18,518 nt of DNA, from NCBI GenBank assembly GCA_937958365.1, contig CALFEW010000992.1:1-18518 (forward strand), given 5' to 3'. The DNA is from an uncultured Chloroflexota bacterium (GTDB lineage: Bacteria; Chloroflexota; Anaerolineae; Promineifilales; Promineifilaceae). The notes under the pieces were generated by a model. The model saw nothing but the letters and a program-made list of their open reading frames with translations, was not told the origin of the DNA and made no database searches. Numbering within the stretch: position 1 is the first letter of the stretch; each line of letters begins with the position of its first letter. Made by a program: the position numbers and the translations under genes. This document shows positions 7,090 through 15,083 of this stretch, piece after piece.

Positions 7090-8103
7090 ATGCGCAAAAA
7101 AGTCATTTTGATTACCGGAGCGGCCGGCGAAATTGGGCAGGCGCTTATCAAAAGTTTGGCGGCGTCTGGCAATAACCACGTCCTCAGCCTGGATTTACAT
7201 GATTTACCCGCCGACATGGCGGGCTACTCTACCCACATGCAAGGCGACATCCTGGACCATAACCTGTTTGCCCGTCTCGTGACCGAATATGATTTTGACG
7301 TGATTTTTCACCTGGCGGCGCTGCTTTCCACGCGCTCAGAATTTGCGCCGGAGCTGGCCCATCAGGTAAACGTGAATGGCACGCTGGCCCTGCTGCAAAT
7401 GGCCGCCGAGCAGTCGCAGCGGCGCGGTGAACCGGTGCGTTTTATTTTTCCCAGCTCCATCGCCGTTTATGGGCTGCCCGACCCGGAGACAAAGATACGA
7501 GATTTTTACGTGCGGGAATGGGACTGGAACTATCCGACAACGATGTATGGCTGCAACAAGTTGTATTGCGAGATGTTGGGCACGTATTTTGGCAGTCATT
7601 ATCAGCAGTTGGCCCGTTCCAAACCGGTGATGCTGGACTTTCGGGCAGTGCGTTTTCCGGGCCTGATTAGCGCCTATACGACGCCATCAGGCGGCACGAG
7701 TGATTATGGGCCGGAGATGCTGCACGCGGCGGCGCAGGGCCAGCCATATGCCTGTTTTGTGCGCGAGGACAGCGTGATCCCCTTCATGGCAATGCCCGAT
7801 GCGGTCACGTCGCTGCTGCAACTGGCGACGGCCGAACGGGCGGCGCTGCGACGTACTGTGTATAACGTAACGAGTTTTAGTTTAACGGCCGTTCAGTTCC
7901 GCGACGAAGTCCTCAAAGCCTTTCCCAACGCCTGCATCACTTTTGCGCCAGACGTGCAGCGCCAGGGGATTGTGGATAGCTGGCCGGCGGGGCTGTCCGA
8001 TAAGGCCGCGCGGCGCGACTGGGGTTGGGAACCGGCCTACGACGTGGAACGCGCCTTTACGGAATATCTGGTCCCCAACATTACCCGGCGGTATGCGGCT
8101 TAA
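7090..8103 (+). CDS. tdh: L-threonine 3-dehydrogenase, short-chain (SDR) type
   Basis: A cytoplasmic NAD-dependent enzyme that oxidises L-threonine to 2-amino-3-ketobutyrate, which is then cleaved to glycine and acetyl-CoA or lost as aminoacetone. The Rossmann motif GAAGEIG is at residues 10-16. SSIAVYG follows at 122-128, and the catalytic YGCNK has Tyr153 and Lys157. Family-specific stretches are RFPGLIS (188-194), GGTSDYGPEM (201-210), DSWP (296-299) and ARRDWGW (307-313); these separate it from UDP-sugar epimerases. It is unrelated to the zinc alcohol-dehydrogenase type Tdh of E. coli. At 337 residues it has the usual length. An AAGGAG ribosome site lies 4-5 bases before the ATG. The usual partner, 2-amino-3-ketobutyrate CoA ligase, is not in the window. 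Confidence 0.87.
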   Translation: MRKKVILITGAAGEIGQALIKSLAASGNNHVLSLDLHDLPADMAGYSTHMQGDILDHNLFARLVTEYDFDVIFHLAALLSTRSEFAPELAHQVNVNGTLALLQMAAEQSQRRGEPVRFIFPSSIAVYGLPDPETKIRDFYVREWDWNYPTTMYGCNKLYCEMLGTYFGSHYQQLARSKPVMLDFRAVRFPGLISAYTTPSGGTSDYGPEMLHAAAQGQPYACFVREDSVIPFMAMPDAVTSLLQLATAERAALRRTVYNVTSFSLTAVQFRDEVLKAFPNACITFAPDVQRQGIVDSWPAGLSDKAARRDWGWEPAYDVERAFTEYLVPNITRRYAA

Positions 8104-8165
8104 AAGGGAAAATTCCGGCGTCATACGCCATCCCACAGACTATTTGTCCGGGGAACGAGCAATTC

Positions 8166-9074
8166 ATGGAAGATCGTAAACAGTTGACGCGATTTGCCTG
8201 GTTGTCTATTGGCACGGCCGTTTTAACCATTTCGCTCAAAGTGCTGGCCTACTTTCTCACCGGATCGGTGGGCTTGTTGTCTGATGCGCTGGAATCGGGC
8301 GTTAATCTGGCGGCGGCCGTGATGGCGCTGGCTGCGCTGACCATTGCCGCCCAACCACCCGACGATCAGCATACTTACGGCCACGCCAAAGCCGAGTATT
8401 TCTCCAGCGGCGCTGAAGGCGCGATGATTTTGTTTGCGGCGTTGATGATTGCAGCGACGGCCGTGCCCCGTCTCCTAAATCCGCAGCCTCTAGAACAGGT
8501 CGGATTAGGCGTCGTGGTTTCCATCGTGGCCGGGCTGCTCAATCTGGCGACAGCGCTGGTTTTGCAGCGCGCCGGCAAGCAATACAACTCTATCACCCTC
8601 ACCGCCGACGCCCATCACCTGTTATCCGATGTCTGGACTTCGCTGGGGGTGGTGATTGGCGTGGGCGCAGTGGCCCTGACCGGTTGGGATATTTTGGACC
8701 CGCTTATCGCGCTGCTGGTCGCTGCCCAAATCCTTTATTACGGCGTGAAACTGGTGCGTAAATCGGCCGAAGGGTTGATGGACACCGCGCTGCCGCCGGA
8801 GGAATTGGCTCAGGTAACGGCCGTTCTCGACAAATATTGCCACCAGGAAGCCATCGAATATCACGCCCTGCGCACCCGCCAATCAGCGTCGCAGCGCTTT
8901 CTGTCTGTCCACGTCCAGGTTCCCGGCGACTGGACGGTGCAACATGGACATGCTTTATTGGAGGAGATAGAGCGTGATTTGCGGCAGGCGTTACGGCCGT
9001 TATCCGTCCTCACCCACCTGGAACCCATCGAAGACCCAACTTCCTGGCAAGACATTCCACTCAATCGGGAGTAG
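8166..9074 (+). CDS. Cation diffusion facilitator (CDF) metal transporter
   Basis: A 302-residue inner-membrane metal/proton antiporter with six predicted membrane helices in residues 10-200 and a cytoplasmic ferredoxin-like C-terminal domain. The helix 2 motif LLSDALES (37-44) carries Asp40, and helix 5 has ADAHHLLSD with the His151-xxx-Asp155 pair that matches the metal site of YiiP. HTYGHAKAEYFSS (69-81) and MDTALPPEE (205-213) are typical family loops. Likely substrates are Zn, Fe(II), Mn or Co; the DALES variant of helix 2 does not decide this. I start it at 8166, 62 bases after tdh; a longer frame from 8025 would overlap tdh out of frame. The ribosome site is weak (GGGGAACGAG). It is probably read from the tdh promoter, though no functional link is obvious. 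Confidence 0.9.
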   Translation: MEDRKQLTRFAWLSIGTAVLTISLKVLAYFLTGSVGLLSDALESGVNLAAAVMALAALTIAAQPPDDQHTYGHAKAEYFSSGAEGAMILFAALMIAATAVPRLLNPQPLEQVGLGVVVSIVAGLLNLATALVLQRAGKQYNSITLTADAHHLLSDVWTSLGVVIGVGAVALTGWDILDPLIALLVAAQILYYGVKLVRKSAEGLMDTALPPEELAQVTAVLDKYCHQEAIEYHALRTRQSASQRFLSVHVQVPGDWTVQHGHALLEEIERDLRQALRPLSVLTHLEPIEDPTSWQDIPLNRE

Positions 9075-9152
9075 TTGACAGTTGACAGTTGACAGTTGAC
9101 AGTTGATAGATGTCGGAACGTCTGGCTATCAGCTATCAACTGACAACTAATC
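9075..9152. repeat. Heptamer tandem array and hairpin between convergent genes
   Basis: TTGACAG is repeated four times without a break (9075-9102) and followed by the variant TTGATAG (9103-9109). On the other side of a short loop GCTATCA occurs twice (9125-9138), followed by ACTGACA. The segments 9094-9109 and 9133-9148 are complementary over 16 bases with one mismatch, so the array folds into a hairpin between the CDF and GH3 genes. Its right arm includes the GH3 stop codon. Confidence 0.85.
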
Positions 9153-12100
9153 CCCCCGTGGCGGATTGGCGAAGGTGTAGGTAAACAGACCGATGACGCC
9201 GCCCAGAACGGTCGTGATCAGGCCCGACCAGACGCCAAAGCTGGCGAAAACGGCCGTGCCCGGCAAGCTCAGCGCGTAATAAATGTAAATCAGCAGCGCC
9301 CCGGCCAAGCCCCACAAAACCCAACCCACCTGCCACGTCAGATTCATCCGGTAGCGTAAACCCAACATGTAGCCCAAGATACCCACCATCACCAGCCCGC
9401 CAAAAACGGCAAACAACATGGTAAATTCCGACAGCGCAATGCTGAGAATCGGTTCGTCAGGCGGCTCAATGGGCGGAACGGCCGTCGCCGTCGCCGGGGG
9501 TATGGGGGTGTCGGTGGGAATGGGCGTTTCTGTGGGCGTGGCCGTGAGGGTGGGCGTGTCAGTGGGCGCCGGCGTTGGCGTAATCACAGCCACCTGGGCT
9601 TCCCCTTCAATGAGGATGTCTACCTCTTCCGAAGTTTGGGCGTCGCCGGAAACGGCCGTAATGCGAAACTTGCCCGGTCCGGTGCTGGCTTGCAGCACAT
9701 AATCCAACTGCGCCACGCCATTGCTCGTCGGCGCTTCGGCGATGATGTTCAACGTGCCCTGAATGCGGTCCCGCTGAATAAATTGCACCATCGTGCCATC
9801 AGGGACCGGGTGGCCGTTACGATCCCGAATGATGCCCGTTTGCAGGCGCAGCGTATCTCCCACCGACGTTTCCAGCGGGGCTTCGCTGGAAGGTGATTGC
9901 CGGCCACCGCCGCCATCCACAATGTACAACTCAATCACCTGAGCCGGATTGGGCTGGACCTGACCGGCGACGCTGTATTGAATTCCTTCAATGTCCACCG
10001 GCGACCGCCCGCTCAGCGGCAACTCCATGAATAAAGCCCGCGCCGAAGCGTCTATAAAAGCGTCTATTTTGCTGTAAACCCCAAAATAAGCTGTCAGTTT
10101 GCTAATCTCGGTGCTGTCCAGGTAATAGGGCGCGTTATAGGCGAAAGCGATAACCTGCGAATTACGCAGCAAATCCTGGCGCTGGGCCAGGAAATCTTGC
10201 ACAGCCTGAATTTGCGGCGCGTCGAGCATCGCAAACACGATCCAATCCACACCACCGTTAAATGATTCCTGCACCAGAAAAGCCGCCGGTAACGTGGCCG
10301 TAGGCGCAGGCGTCGGCGTGGGTGGGCGTGGTAAAACGGCCGTTTCCGGCGTCTCCGTAGCGTCCAGATCAGGCGTCGGCGGGGGCGTGGCTGTGGGAAT
10401 GACGATGGGTTCCGGGCCGGCGGCCAGAAATTCGCGCAAATCGGCAAAGGTAAAGCTGGTGATCTGTTCCGGCTGCACCTGGCCGCTGGCGGCCGGCCCG
10501 TACAACGTGAGGATATGTTCGGCCAGGGCAGTGGGAGCAATGTAAGGCTGAGGCGGGCAAGCGCTGCACTGCTGCGCCTCCTGCAAATCGGTGAAGATGA
10601 TAATGCGGTCGCCGGGACCGGGCGGCCGGGCCAGACGCTCCGCCAATTCCTCGGCGCTGGGCGAAATCAGGGTGATGGCGGCCTGGGCCATGTCGAAAAC
10701 GGCCGTATCCTCCTGCCCCAACTGTTCCGCCAAACTCTCCGTGTCTACCAACACGTTCTCCGGCGAAAAATCACTCTCATACAACCGCAGCTTGGTCTGC
10801 AAAATACGCAGCACTGCTTCATCCAATCGCTGCCGGAACGTGGGGTCCGTGACGTATAACTCCTGGAACCAGAGAAGGGCGTCCTGCATATTCGCCAGTT
10901 GCTGGCTGTAGGAAGCATCACCCAGGGCAAAATCGTTGAGAACAAGCAGGTCATTACCGGCCAGAAACGCATCTTTGGCGACGCGCCGGTGGGGGAATTC
11001 CTGCTCGGTGTCGTCGTAATAGCGCTCGATGGAGCGCACGCCCAACGAATCGGAGACGATGAGGCCGCCGTTTTGGTACCACGCGGCAAACCGGGGCAGG
11101 CTCAGCAGCGTGCTGAGCGCCTGACGGTCGAAACTGACGGGGGCGGTGGTGGCGCGGATGTTGCCCTGGAAACCCTGGTAACGAATATGGGTGGTGAGAA
11201 GGCCATCCACCACGGCCGTTTCATCTGTACTCGACCCCACGACCGCCATAAACGGGACCAATTCCGTGCGCAAAAGCTGCTCCAACGATTTACGAATCGT
11301 GGGGATTTCCTGATCGGTGGGACGGTCGCTGCTGCCGTTGCCGGGGAAATGTTTAGCGATGACCGCCAGACGGCCGTTGCTCCCCTGATGCAGCCCGGCC
11401 ACGTAAGCCTGGCCCATCAAGCCCACCCAATACGCATTGCCACCAAAAGAACGTGTGCCGGTGGCTCTGTCACCGGCCAACGTTGGATTCTCCAGCACGT
11501 CCAACGACGGCCCCAGAAACATATTCACGCCTACAGCGCTCAATTCCTGCCCCACAATCTTGCCGATGATTTTGGCGTTGTCGGGCCGCCAGGTAGCGCC
11601 GATGGCCATGTTGCTGGGCACGGCCGTTAGCCCGCTAAAGATTTGATCGTAGACCGGGCCATCCCCTTCCTGGCTGATGGCGATGAAGAGCGGCACAGTC
11701 GTGTTACGGGGGGTAGGCGTGGGGCTGGCGACAATGGTGGGACTGGGAACGGCCGTGAGCGCCAGTTCTTCGTTGTCTGTGGGTGTTACCGTCAATTCCG
11801 GCAGCGCCGTCTCGACGGCCGTAGAAAACCCCAACAACGTCAGGCGCTGCAAATCGTTCGCCAGAGCAGCCACCTGGCTGGGGGCACTGGCCGGGTCGTC
11901 AAACCCGGTGATATTGTCGTTGTCTGCCAGCAAAATTACACCGCCCACGTGGTTCGTCAGAATCAGGTCGGCGATGTCACTGCTTTGGGGAGCGCTGTCA
12001 CCTTCAAAAGTGACCAGAAAGACCTGTCCCACCCGTTCCGCCACGCTCATGGCGTCGAATATCGCCTGGGCTTGCTCCGGGATGGTTGGCGCGGCATCTT

Positions 12101-12188
12101 GGGCCTGAACGGCCGTTTGCTTTCCCCCTGGCAGCACAAAACAAACTAAAAAAGCGGCAAGCATTGCAATGCGCCAGAAATGTCTCAT
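9147..12188 (-). CDS. Large membrane-anchored GH3-like protein with Thr/Pro linkers
   Basis: A 1013-residue exported protein with a signal peptide (1-30). A GH3-type N-terminal barrel (about 35-470) is marked by PLFIAISQEGDGP (166-178), AKHFPGNG (278-285) and LIVSDSLGV (376-384), where Asp380 is the expected nucleophile. Unlike NagZ hexosaminidases, the HGD...DSH loop after KHFPG is replaced by NGSSDRPTD, so the Asp-His acid/base dyad is missing. A Thr/Pro-rich insert (about 133-164) interrupts the barrel. A second alpha/beta region (about 505-720) holds another linker (598-633). An invasin/Ig-like segment (774-861), a third linker (868-912) and three membrane helices (about 918-1003) follow. 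Glycan binding or hydrolysis at the cell wall is the likely role; activity is uncertain. The gene carries eleven ACGGCCGT copies, ten read as Thr-Ala-Val. The start at 12188 has no strong ribosome site. Confidence 0.82.
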   Translation of the reverse strand: MRHFWRIAMLAAFLVCFVLPGGKQTAVQAQDAAPTIPEQAQAIFDAMSVAERVGQVFLVTFEGDSAPQSSDIADLILTNHVGGVILLADNDNITGFDDPASAPSQVAALANDLQRLTLLGFSTAVETALPELTVTPTDNEELALTAVPSPTIVASPTPTPRNTTVPLFIAISQEGDGPVYDQIFSGLTAVPSNMAIGATWRPDNAKIIGKIVGQELSAVGVNMFLGPSLDVLENPTLAGDRATGTRSFGGNAYWVGLMGQAYVAGLHQGSNGRLAVIAKHFPGNGSSDRPTDQEIPTIRKSLEQLLRTELVPFMAVVGSSTDETAVVDGLLTTHIRYQGFQGNIRATTAPVSFDRQALSTLLSLPRFAAWYQNGGLIVSDSLGVRSIERYYDDTEQEFPHRRVAKDAFLAGNDLLVLNDFALGDASYSQQLANMQDALLWFQELYVTDPTFRQRLDEAVLRILQTKLRLYESDFSPENVLVDTESLAEQLGQEDTAVFDMAQAAITLISPSAEELAERLARPPGPGDRIIIFTDLQEAQQCSACPPQPYIAPTALAEHILTLYGPAASGQVQPEQITSFTFADLREFLAAGPEPIVIPTATPPPTPDLDATETPETAVLPRPPTPTPAPTATLPAAFLVQESFNGGVDWIVFAMLDAPQIQAVQDFLAQRQDLLRNSQVIAFAYNAPYYLDSTEISKLTAYFGVYSKIDAFIDASARALFMELPLSGRSPVDIEGIQYSVAGQVQPNPAQVIELYIVDGGGGRQSPSSEAPLETSVGDTLRLQTGIIRDRNGHPVPDGTMVQFIQRDRIQGTLNIIAEAPTSNGVAQLDYVLQASTGPGKFRITAVSGDAQTSEEVDILIEGEAQVAVITPTPAPTDTPTLTATPTETPIPTDTPIPPATATAVPPIEPPDEPILSIALSEFTMLFAVFGGLVMVGILGYMLGLRYRMNLTWQVGWVLWGLAGALLIYIYYALSLPGTAVFASFGVWSGLITTVLGGVIGLFTYTFANPPRGD

Positions 12189-12300
12189 GATGAAGGGTAT
12201 CTTTTAGGGGACGGACCCCTGGTTTGCGTATACCGTGTTCCGTGTTCCGTGATCATTTTGCCAAAGCGAGAGAGGACGGCTGACGGATTACTAAACAGAC

Positions 12301-12352
12301 AACAGGCCAGCCGGTTGGGGCAAAGCGGCGTTTTTGCCCCGGCTTACCTGTT
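12301..12352. repeat. Nested stem-loop in the divergent region
   Basis: Three successive stems share one axis: aacagg/cctgtt (12301-12306 and 12347-12352), agcc/ggct (12309-12312 and 12341-12344) and ggggcaaa/tttgcccc (12317-12324 and 12333-12340), closed by an eight-base loop. Such an extended imperfect hairpin could be a structured 5' leader of the GH3-like message, a small RNA or a palindromic repeat. Confidence 0.55.
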
Positions 12353-12366
12353 CTCAGGTTAGGGCA

Positions 12367-12372
12367 ATTATA
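12367..12372 (-). promoter_or_regulatory. Candidate -10 box for the GH3-like gene
   Basis: A perfect TATAAT occurs on the minus strand here, but no good -35 box lies 16-18 bases upstream (the best is TGTTCT). If used, the leader would be about 170 bases and would contain the nested hairpin at 12301-12352. Confidence 0.35.
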
Positions 12373-12379
12373 GCGTAGA

Positions 12380-12407
12380 TTGCCACACAGAACACCTGTG
12401 TTACAAT
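12380..12407 (+). promoter_or_regulatory. Candidate promoter of the S41 peptidase pair
   Basis: TTGCCA (12380-12385) and TACAAT (12402-12407) are 16 bases apart. Transcription would begin near 12414 and then cross the terminator-like hairpin at 12455-12493 before reaching the first peptidase gene. Confidence 0.45.
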
Positions 12408-12454
12408 CTTTCAACCTTTTTAACACGAAAACCTAATCAGGAATACAGGCTAAC

Positions 12455-12493
12455 CTGCCCGAAACTGTGTAAGAATGATCGGGCAGTTTTTTT
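12455..12493 (+). terminator. Terminator-like hairpin immediately before the S41 gene (candidate attenuator)
   Basis: The arms ctgcccga (12455-12462) and tcgggcag (12479-12486) form an eight-base-pair stem, and seven T follow at once (12487-12493). This is the classical shape of an intrinsic terminator on the plus strand. The gene upstream is transcribed the other way, so there is no plus-strand message from it to terminate. The hairpin ends five bases before the ATG at 12499. Confidence 0.6.
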
Positions 12494-12498
12494 GTACT

Positions 12499-13698
12499 AT
12501 GTCAGAAAAAACGCGCAACATTTTAGCCATCGTCATGCTTGTGATGTTGGCGGCCAGCGCCTTCGTGGCCGGTTATTTCACCAATGATTTTGTCGAGTTA
12601 CAGACCGGCGGCACGCTGGTCCGGCAGCGCCAGGATTTTGATGTCTTTTGGGAAGCGTGGGATCGCATCGGTGAGAGCTTCATCGGCGATTTGCCGACGG
12701 CGCGGGACCTGACGTATGGCGCAATTCGTGGCTCGATGGCCGATTTGCAGGACCCCTACACGGTGTTTATCGAGCCGGTGGCCCGTGAAGAAGAGCGCCA
12801 ATCGCTGCAAGGCACGTTTGGCGGGATTGGGGCGCTGCTTTCTCGACCAGAAGAAGGCGGCCCGATTGTTTTGGAGCCGATTCCCGGCAATCCGGCCGAG
12901 AAAGCCGGTATGCGGCTGGGGGATATTTTGTTGGCGGTGGACGGGGTGGAAATTACGCCGGACGTGGCGGTAACGGCCGTGCGCGACATGGTGCGCGGCG
13001 AAAAAGGTACGGTGGTCGTGTTAACCGTCCGTCACGAAGGCGAAACCGACCCGGTAGACCTGGAAATTATCCGCGACGACATCCTCGATCCTTCAGTCAG
13101 CTACCGGCTGATGGGCGACGACAATACCGTCGGCTACATCCGGTTGGCCCGCTTCAGCGGCGAAAGCAGCCGCGAAGTGGCCGAAGCCATCACCAGTTTG
13201 CAAGACCAGGGGGCGGAATCGCTGATTTTAGACCTGCGCAACAACGGCGGCGGGCTGCTGAACGCGGCCGTGGAAGTGGCCGACCATTTCCTGATAGACG
13301 GGCCGATTTTGTACCAGGTGAGTAAAGATGAAGGCGAACGCGAATACCTGGCGACCAGTGAAACGCTGGCCCCGGACATTCCCCTGGTGGTGCTGATCAA
13401 CGCCGGCACGGCCAGCGCCTCGGAAATTGTGGCCGGGGCGCTGCGCGACCGCGAACGGGCCACGCTCATCGGCGACCATCAGTCGTATGGCAAGGGGTCG
13501 GTGCAGTTGGTGTACGACCTCAGCGACGGCTCTTCGGTCCACGTGACCTCGGCGCGCTGGTTTACGCCCAATCGCCACCAGATTGACCAGCAGGGTTTGC
13601 AGCCGGATATTCTGGTGGAAGTTACCCAAGAAGCAATTGACAACGGCCGTGACGAAGTCTTGAATCGCGCCATTGATTATCTACAAAACGAGAGTTGA
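12499..13698 (+). CDS. S41 family C-terminal processing peptidase, first of a tandem pair
   Basis: A 399-residue serine protease with an N-terminal membrane anchor (about 8-27) and an extracytoplasmic body. A PDZ domain (about 104-190) binds C-termini; it includes GGIGALL and AGMRLGDILLAVDG. The S41 core has LDLRNNGGG (244-252), NAGTASASE with predicted nucleophile Ser306, and YGKGSVQ with general base Lys332. The loop before the lysine is one residue longer (GDHQSYGK) than in the neighbour (GETTFGK). I prefer the ATG at 12499; an earlier in-frame ATG at 12475 lies inside the terminator-like hairpin. No ribosome site is visible at either. The next gene starts two bases after its stop, so the two are co-transcribed and probably arose by duplication. 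Likely roles are maturation or quality control of exported proteins. Confidence 0.9.
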   Translation: MSEKTRNILAIVMLVMLAASAFVAGYFTNDFVELQTGGTLVRQRQDFDVFWEAWDRIGESFIGDLPTARDLTYGAIRGSMADLQDPYTVFIEPVAREEERQSLQGTFGGIGALLSRPEEGGPIVLEPIPGNPAEKAGMRLGDILLAVDGVEITPDVAVTAVRDMVRGEKGTVVVLTVRHEGETDPVDLEIIRDDILDPSVSYRLMGDDNTVGYIRLARFSGESSREVAEAITSLQDQGAESLILDLRNNGGGLLNAAVEVADHFLIDGPILYQVSKDEGEREYLATSETLAPDIPLVVLINAGTASASEIVAGALRDRERATLIGDHQSYGKGSVQLVYDLSDGSSVHVTSARWFTPNRHQIDQQGLQPDILVEVTQEAIDNGRDEVLNRAIDYLQNES

Positions 13699-13700
13699 GC

Positions 13701-15083
13701 ATGAGCGAATCTAAAACCTCACCGGTGAAATGGATCTTTGTGGCTGTGGGCGTCCTTGCCCTGATTTGCCTGGTCAGTACCGTGGCCGCGGCCAGTTTCT
13801 TTTTTGGCCGGGCCAGCGCCGCCCGTGAACTGGCCACGGAAACGGTGGTGGAAACGGTTGTCGAGACCATCGAAGTGACGCGCGAAGTGGAAGTGACGGT
13901 CGTGCAAACGGCCGTACCCACCGAAACGGCCGTGCCCGCCGCAGCCAATGCCCAGCCAGACGCGCCTACGCCACTACCCACCGATGAACCGGCAGAAACG
14001 GCCGTGCCCACCGGCGTCGTTGGGGACTTAGACCTGAACGTCTTTTATGAAGCCTGGAACATCCTCGAACAGCAGTACGATGGCGACATGCCCGCCAAAG
14101 AAGAGTTGTTATATGCCATCATCGGTGGTTCCGTAGATACCCTGGGCGACCCGTACACACGGTTTGTCGTGCCGGAAGTAGCTGCCCGCCTGCGTGAAGA
14201 CATGGGCGGTTCCGTGGAAGGCATCGGCGCTTTCGTCCGTGAAACCGAAGATGGCTTCATCGAAATTGTGCGCCCCATAGACGGCCAGCCGGCCGATCTG
14301 GTTGGGCTGCAAGCCGGTGACATCATCATCGCCGTGGATGGCGAATCGGTCATTGGGCAGGGTATAGACGAAGTGCTGCTGAAGGTGCGCGGACCGCAGG
14401 GCAGTGTGGTGGTCCTCACCATTCTGCGCGACGGTGAAGAAGAACTGGAATTCACCGTCACCCGGACGCGCTTCGAGATTCCCATCGTCGAAACCCAGAT
14501 GTTGACGGACAACATTGGCTACATCCACCTGACGGAATTTAACGCCAACGCCGCGGAGCGGCTGCTGGAAGCGATCAATCAACTAACCGCTGAGGGCGCG
14601 CAGAGCCTCGTTTTCGACTTGCGTGATAATCCCGGCGGCTTTTTGGATCAGTCCATCACTATCGCCGATTTGTTCCTGGAAGAAGGCGTGGTGTTGTTCG
14701 AGCGCAACAACAATGGGCTGTCGGAGACGTTTTCGGCCGACGCCGGTGACGAGGCCGAGAGCATCCCTGTCGTGGTGCTGATTAACGCCGCCAGCGCCAG
14801 CGCCTCAGAGATTGTAGCCGGGGCGTTAAGGGATAACGGCCGTGCCACCCTCATCGGCGAAACCACGTTTGGCAAGGGGTCGGTGCAGCAGCTTCACACC
14901 CTGTCCGACGGCTCCGAACTGCGCGTCACCATCGCCCGCTGGTACACACCAGCCAACGTCTCCATCAGCGACGCCGGCATTGCGCCGGACATCGAAGTTC
15001 CTTCGCCAGATGATTTCACCCTGGGCGGCGAAGGCGATACCCAACTGGAACGGGCCATTGAGTATTTGCAAACAGGACAGTAG
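13701..15083 (+). CDS. S41 family C-terminal processing peptidase, second of a tandem pair
   Basis: A 460-residue paralogue of the preceding gene. The order is a membrane anchor (10-36), a Glu/Thr/Val-rich and then Thr/Pro-rich stalk (44-105), a helical segment, a PDZ domain (about 170-255) with GIGAFV and GLQAGDIIIAVDG, and the S41 core. The core has FDLRDNPGGFLD (305-316), SASASE with nucleophile Ser367 and FGKGSVQ with Lys392. The Ser-Lys spacing of 25 matches E. coli Prc and plant CtpA. The stalk, absent from the first paralogue, contains three ACGGCCGT copies read as Thr-Ala-Val within 100 bases. The ATG at 13701 is chosen over a TTG six bases earlier, with GAGAG upstream as a modest ribosome site. 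The pair may differ in reach from the membrane and so in substrates. Confidence 0.91.
   Translation: MSESKTSPVKWIFVAVGVLALICLVSTVAAASFFFGRASAARELATETVVETVVETIEVTREVEVTVVQTAVPTETAVPAAANAQPDAPTPLPTDEPAETAVPTGVVGDLDLNVFYEAWNILEQQYDGDMPAKEELLYAIIGGSVDTLGDPYTRFVVPEVAARLREDMGGSVEGIGAFVRETEDGFIEIVRPIDGQPADLVGLQAGDIIIAVDGESVIGQGIDEVLLKVRGPQGSVVVLTILRDGEEELEFTVTRTRFEIPIVETQMLTDNIGYIHLTEFNANAAERLLEAINQLTAEGAQSLVFDLRDNPGGFLDQSITIADLFLEEGVVLFERNNNGLSETFSADAGDEAESIPVVVLINAASASASEIVAGALRDNGRATLIGETTFGKGSVQQLHTLSDGSELRVTIARWYTPANVSISDAGIAPDIEVPSPDDFTLGGEGDTQLERAIEYLQTGQ

Larger units (their letters stand above)
12189..12498. other. Divergent intergenic region, about 310 bases, no gene
   Basis: This gap lies between the divergent GH3-like and S41 peptidase genes. 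From left to right it holds a short heptamer array (CCGTGTT twice, then CCGTGAT, 12233-12253), a nested hairpin (12301-12352), promoter-like boxes for both directions (12367-12407) and a terminator-like hairpin (12455-12493). The only open frames in it are short and lack start signals. Confidence 0.7.

Noticed and set aside
6960..7217. N-terminal extension of the transporter frame to 7217
   Set aside because: It would run across the divergent promoter, the tdh leader hairpin and the first 43 codons of tdh, and it lacks transporter-like sequence.
8025..8165. Earlier start for the CDF transporter
   Set aside because: It overlaps the end of tdh in another frame, and the added residues do not resemble a CDF N-terminus.
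9075..9152. CRISPR array suggested by regular short repeats
   Set aside because: The unit is only seven bases with no spacers, so it is a simple tandem repeat.
9468..9600. Repetitive GT-rich DNA as a non-coding satellite
   Set aside because: It encodes the Thr/Pro linker of the GH3-like protein on the minus strand in an unbroken frame.
10899..11630. A 243-codon plus-strand frame inside the GH3-like gene
   Set aside because: The opposite strand encodes the KHFPG and SDSLG motifs of a GH3 domain, so this frame is a shadow.
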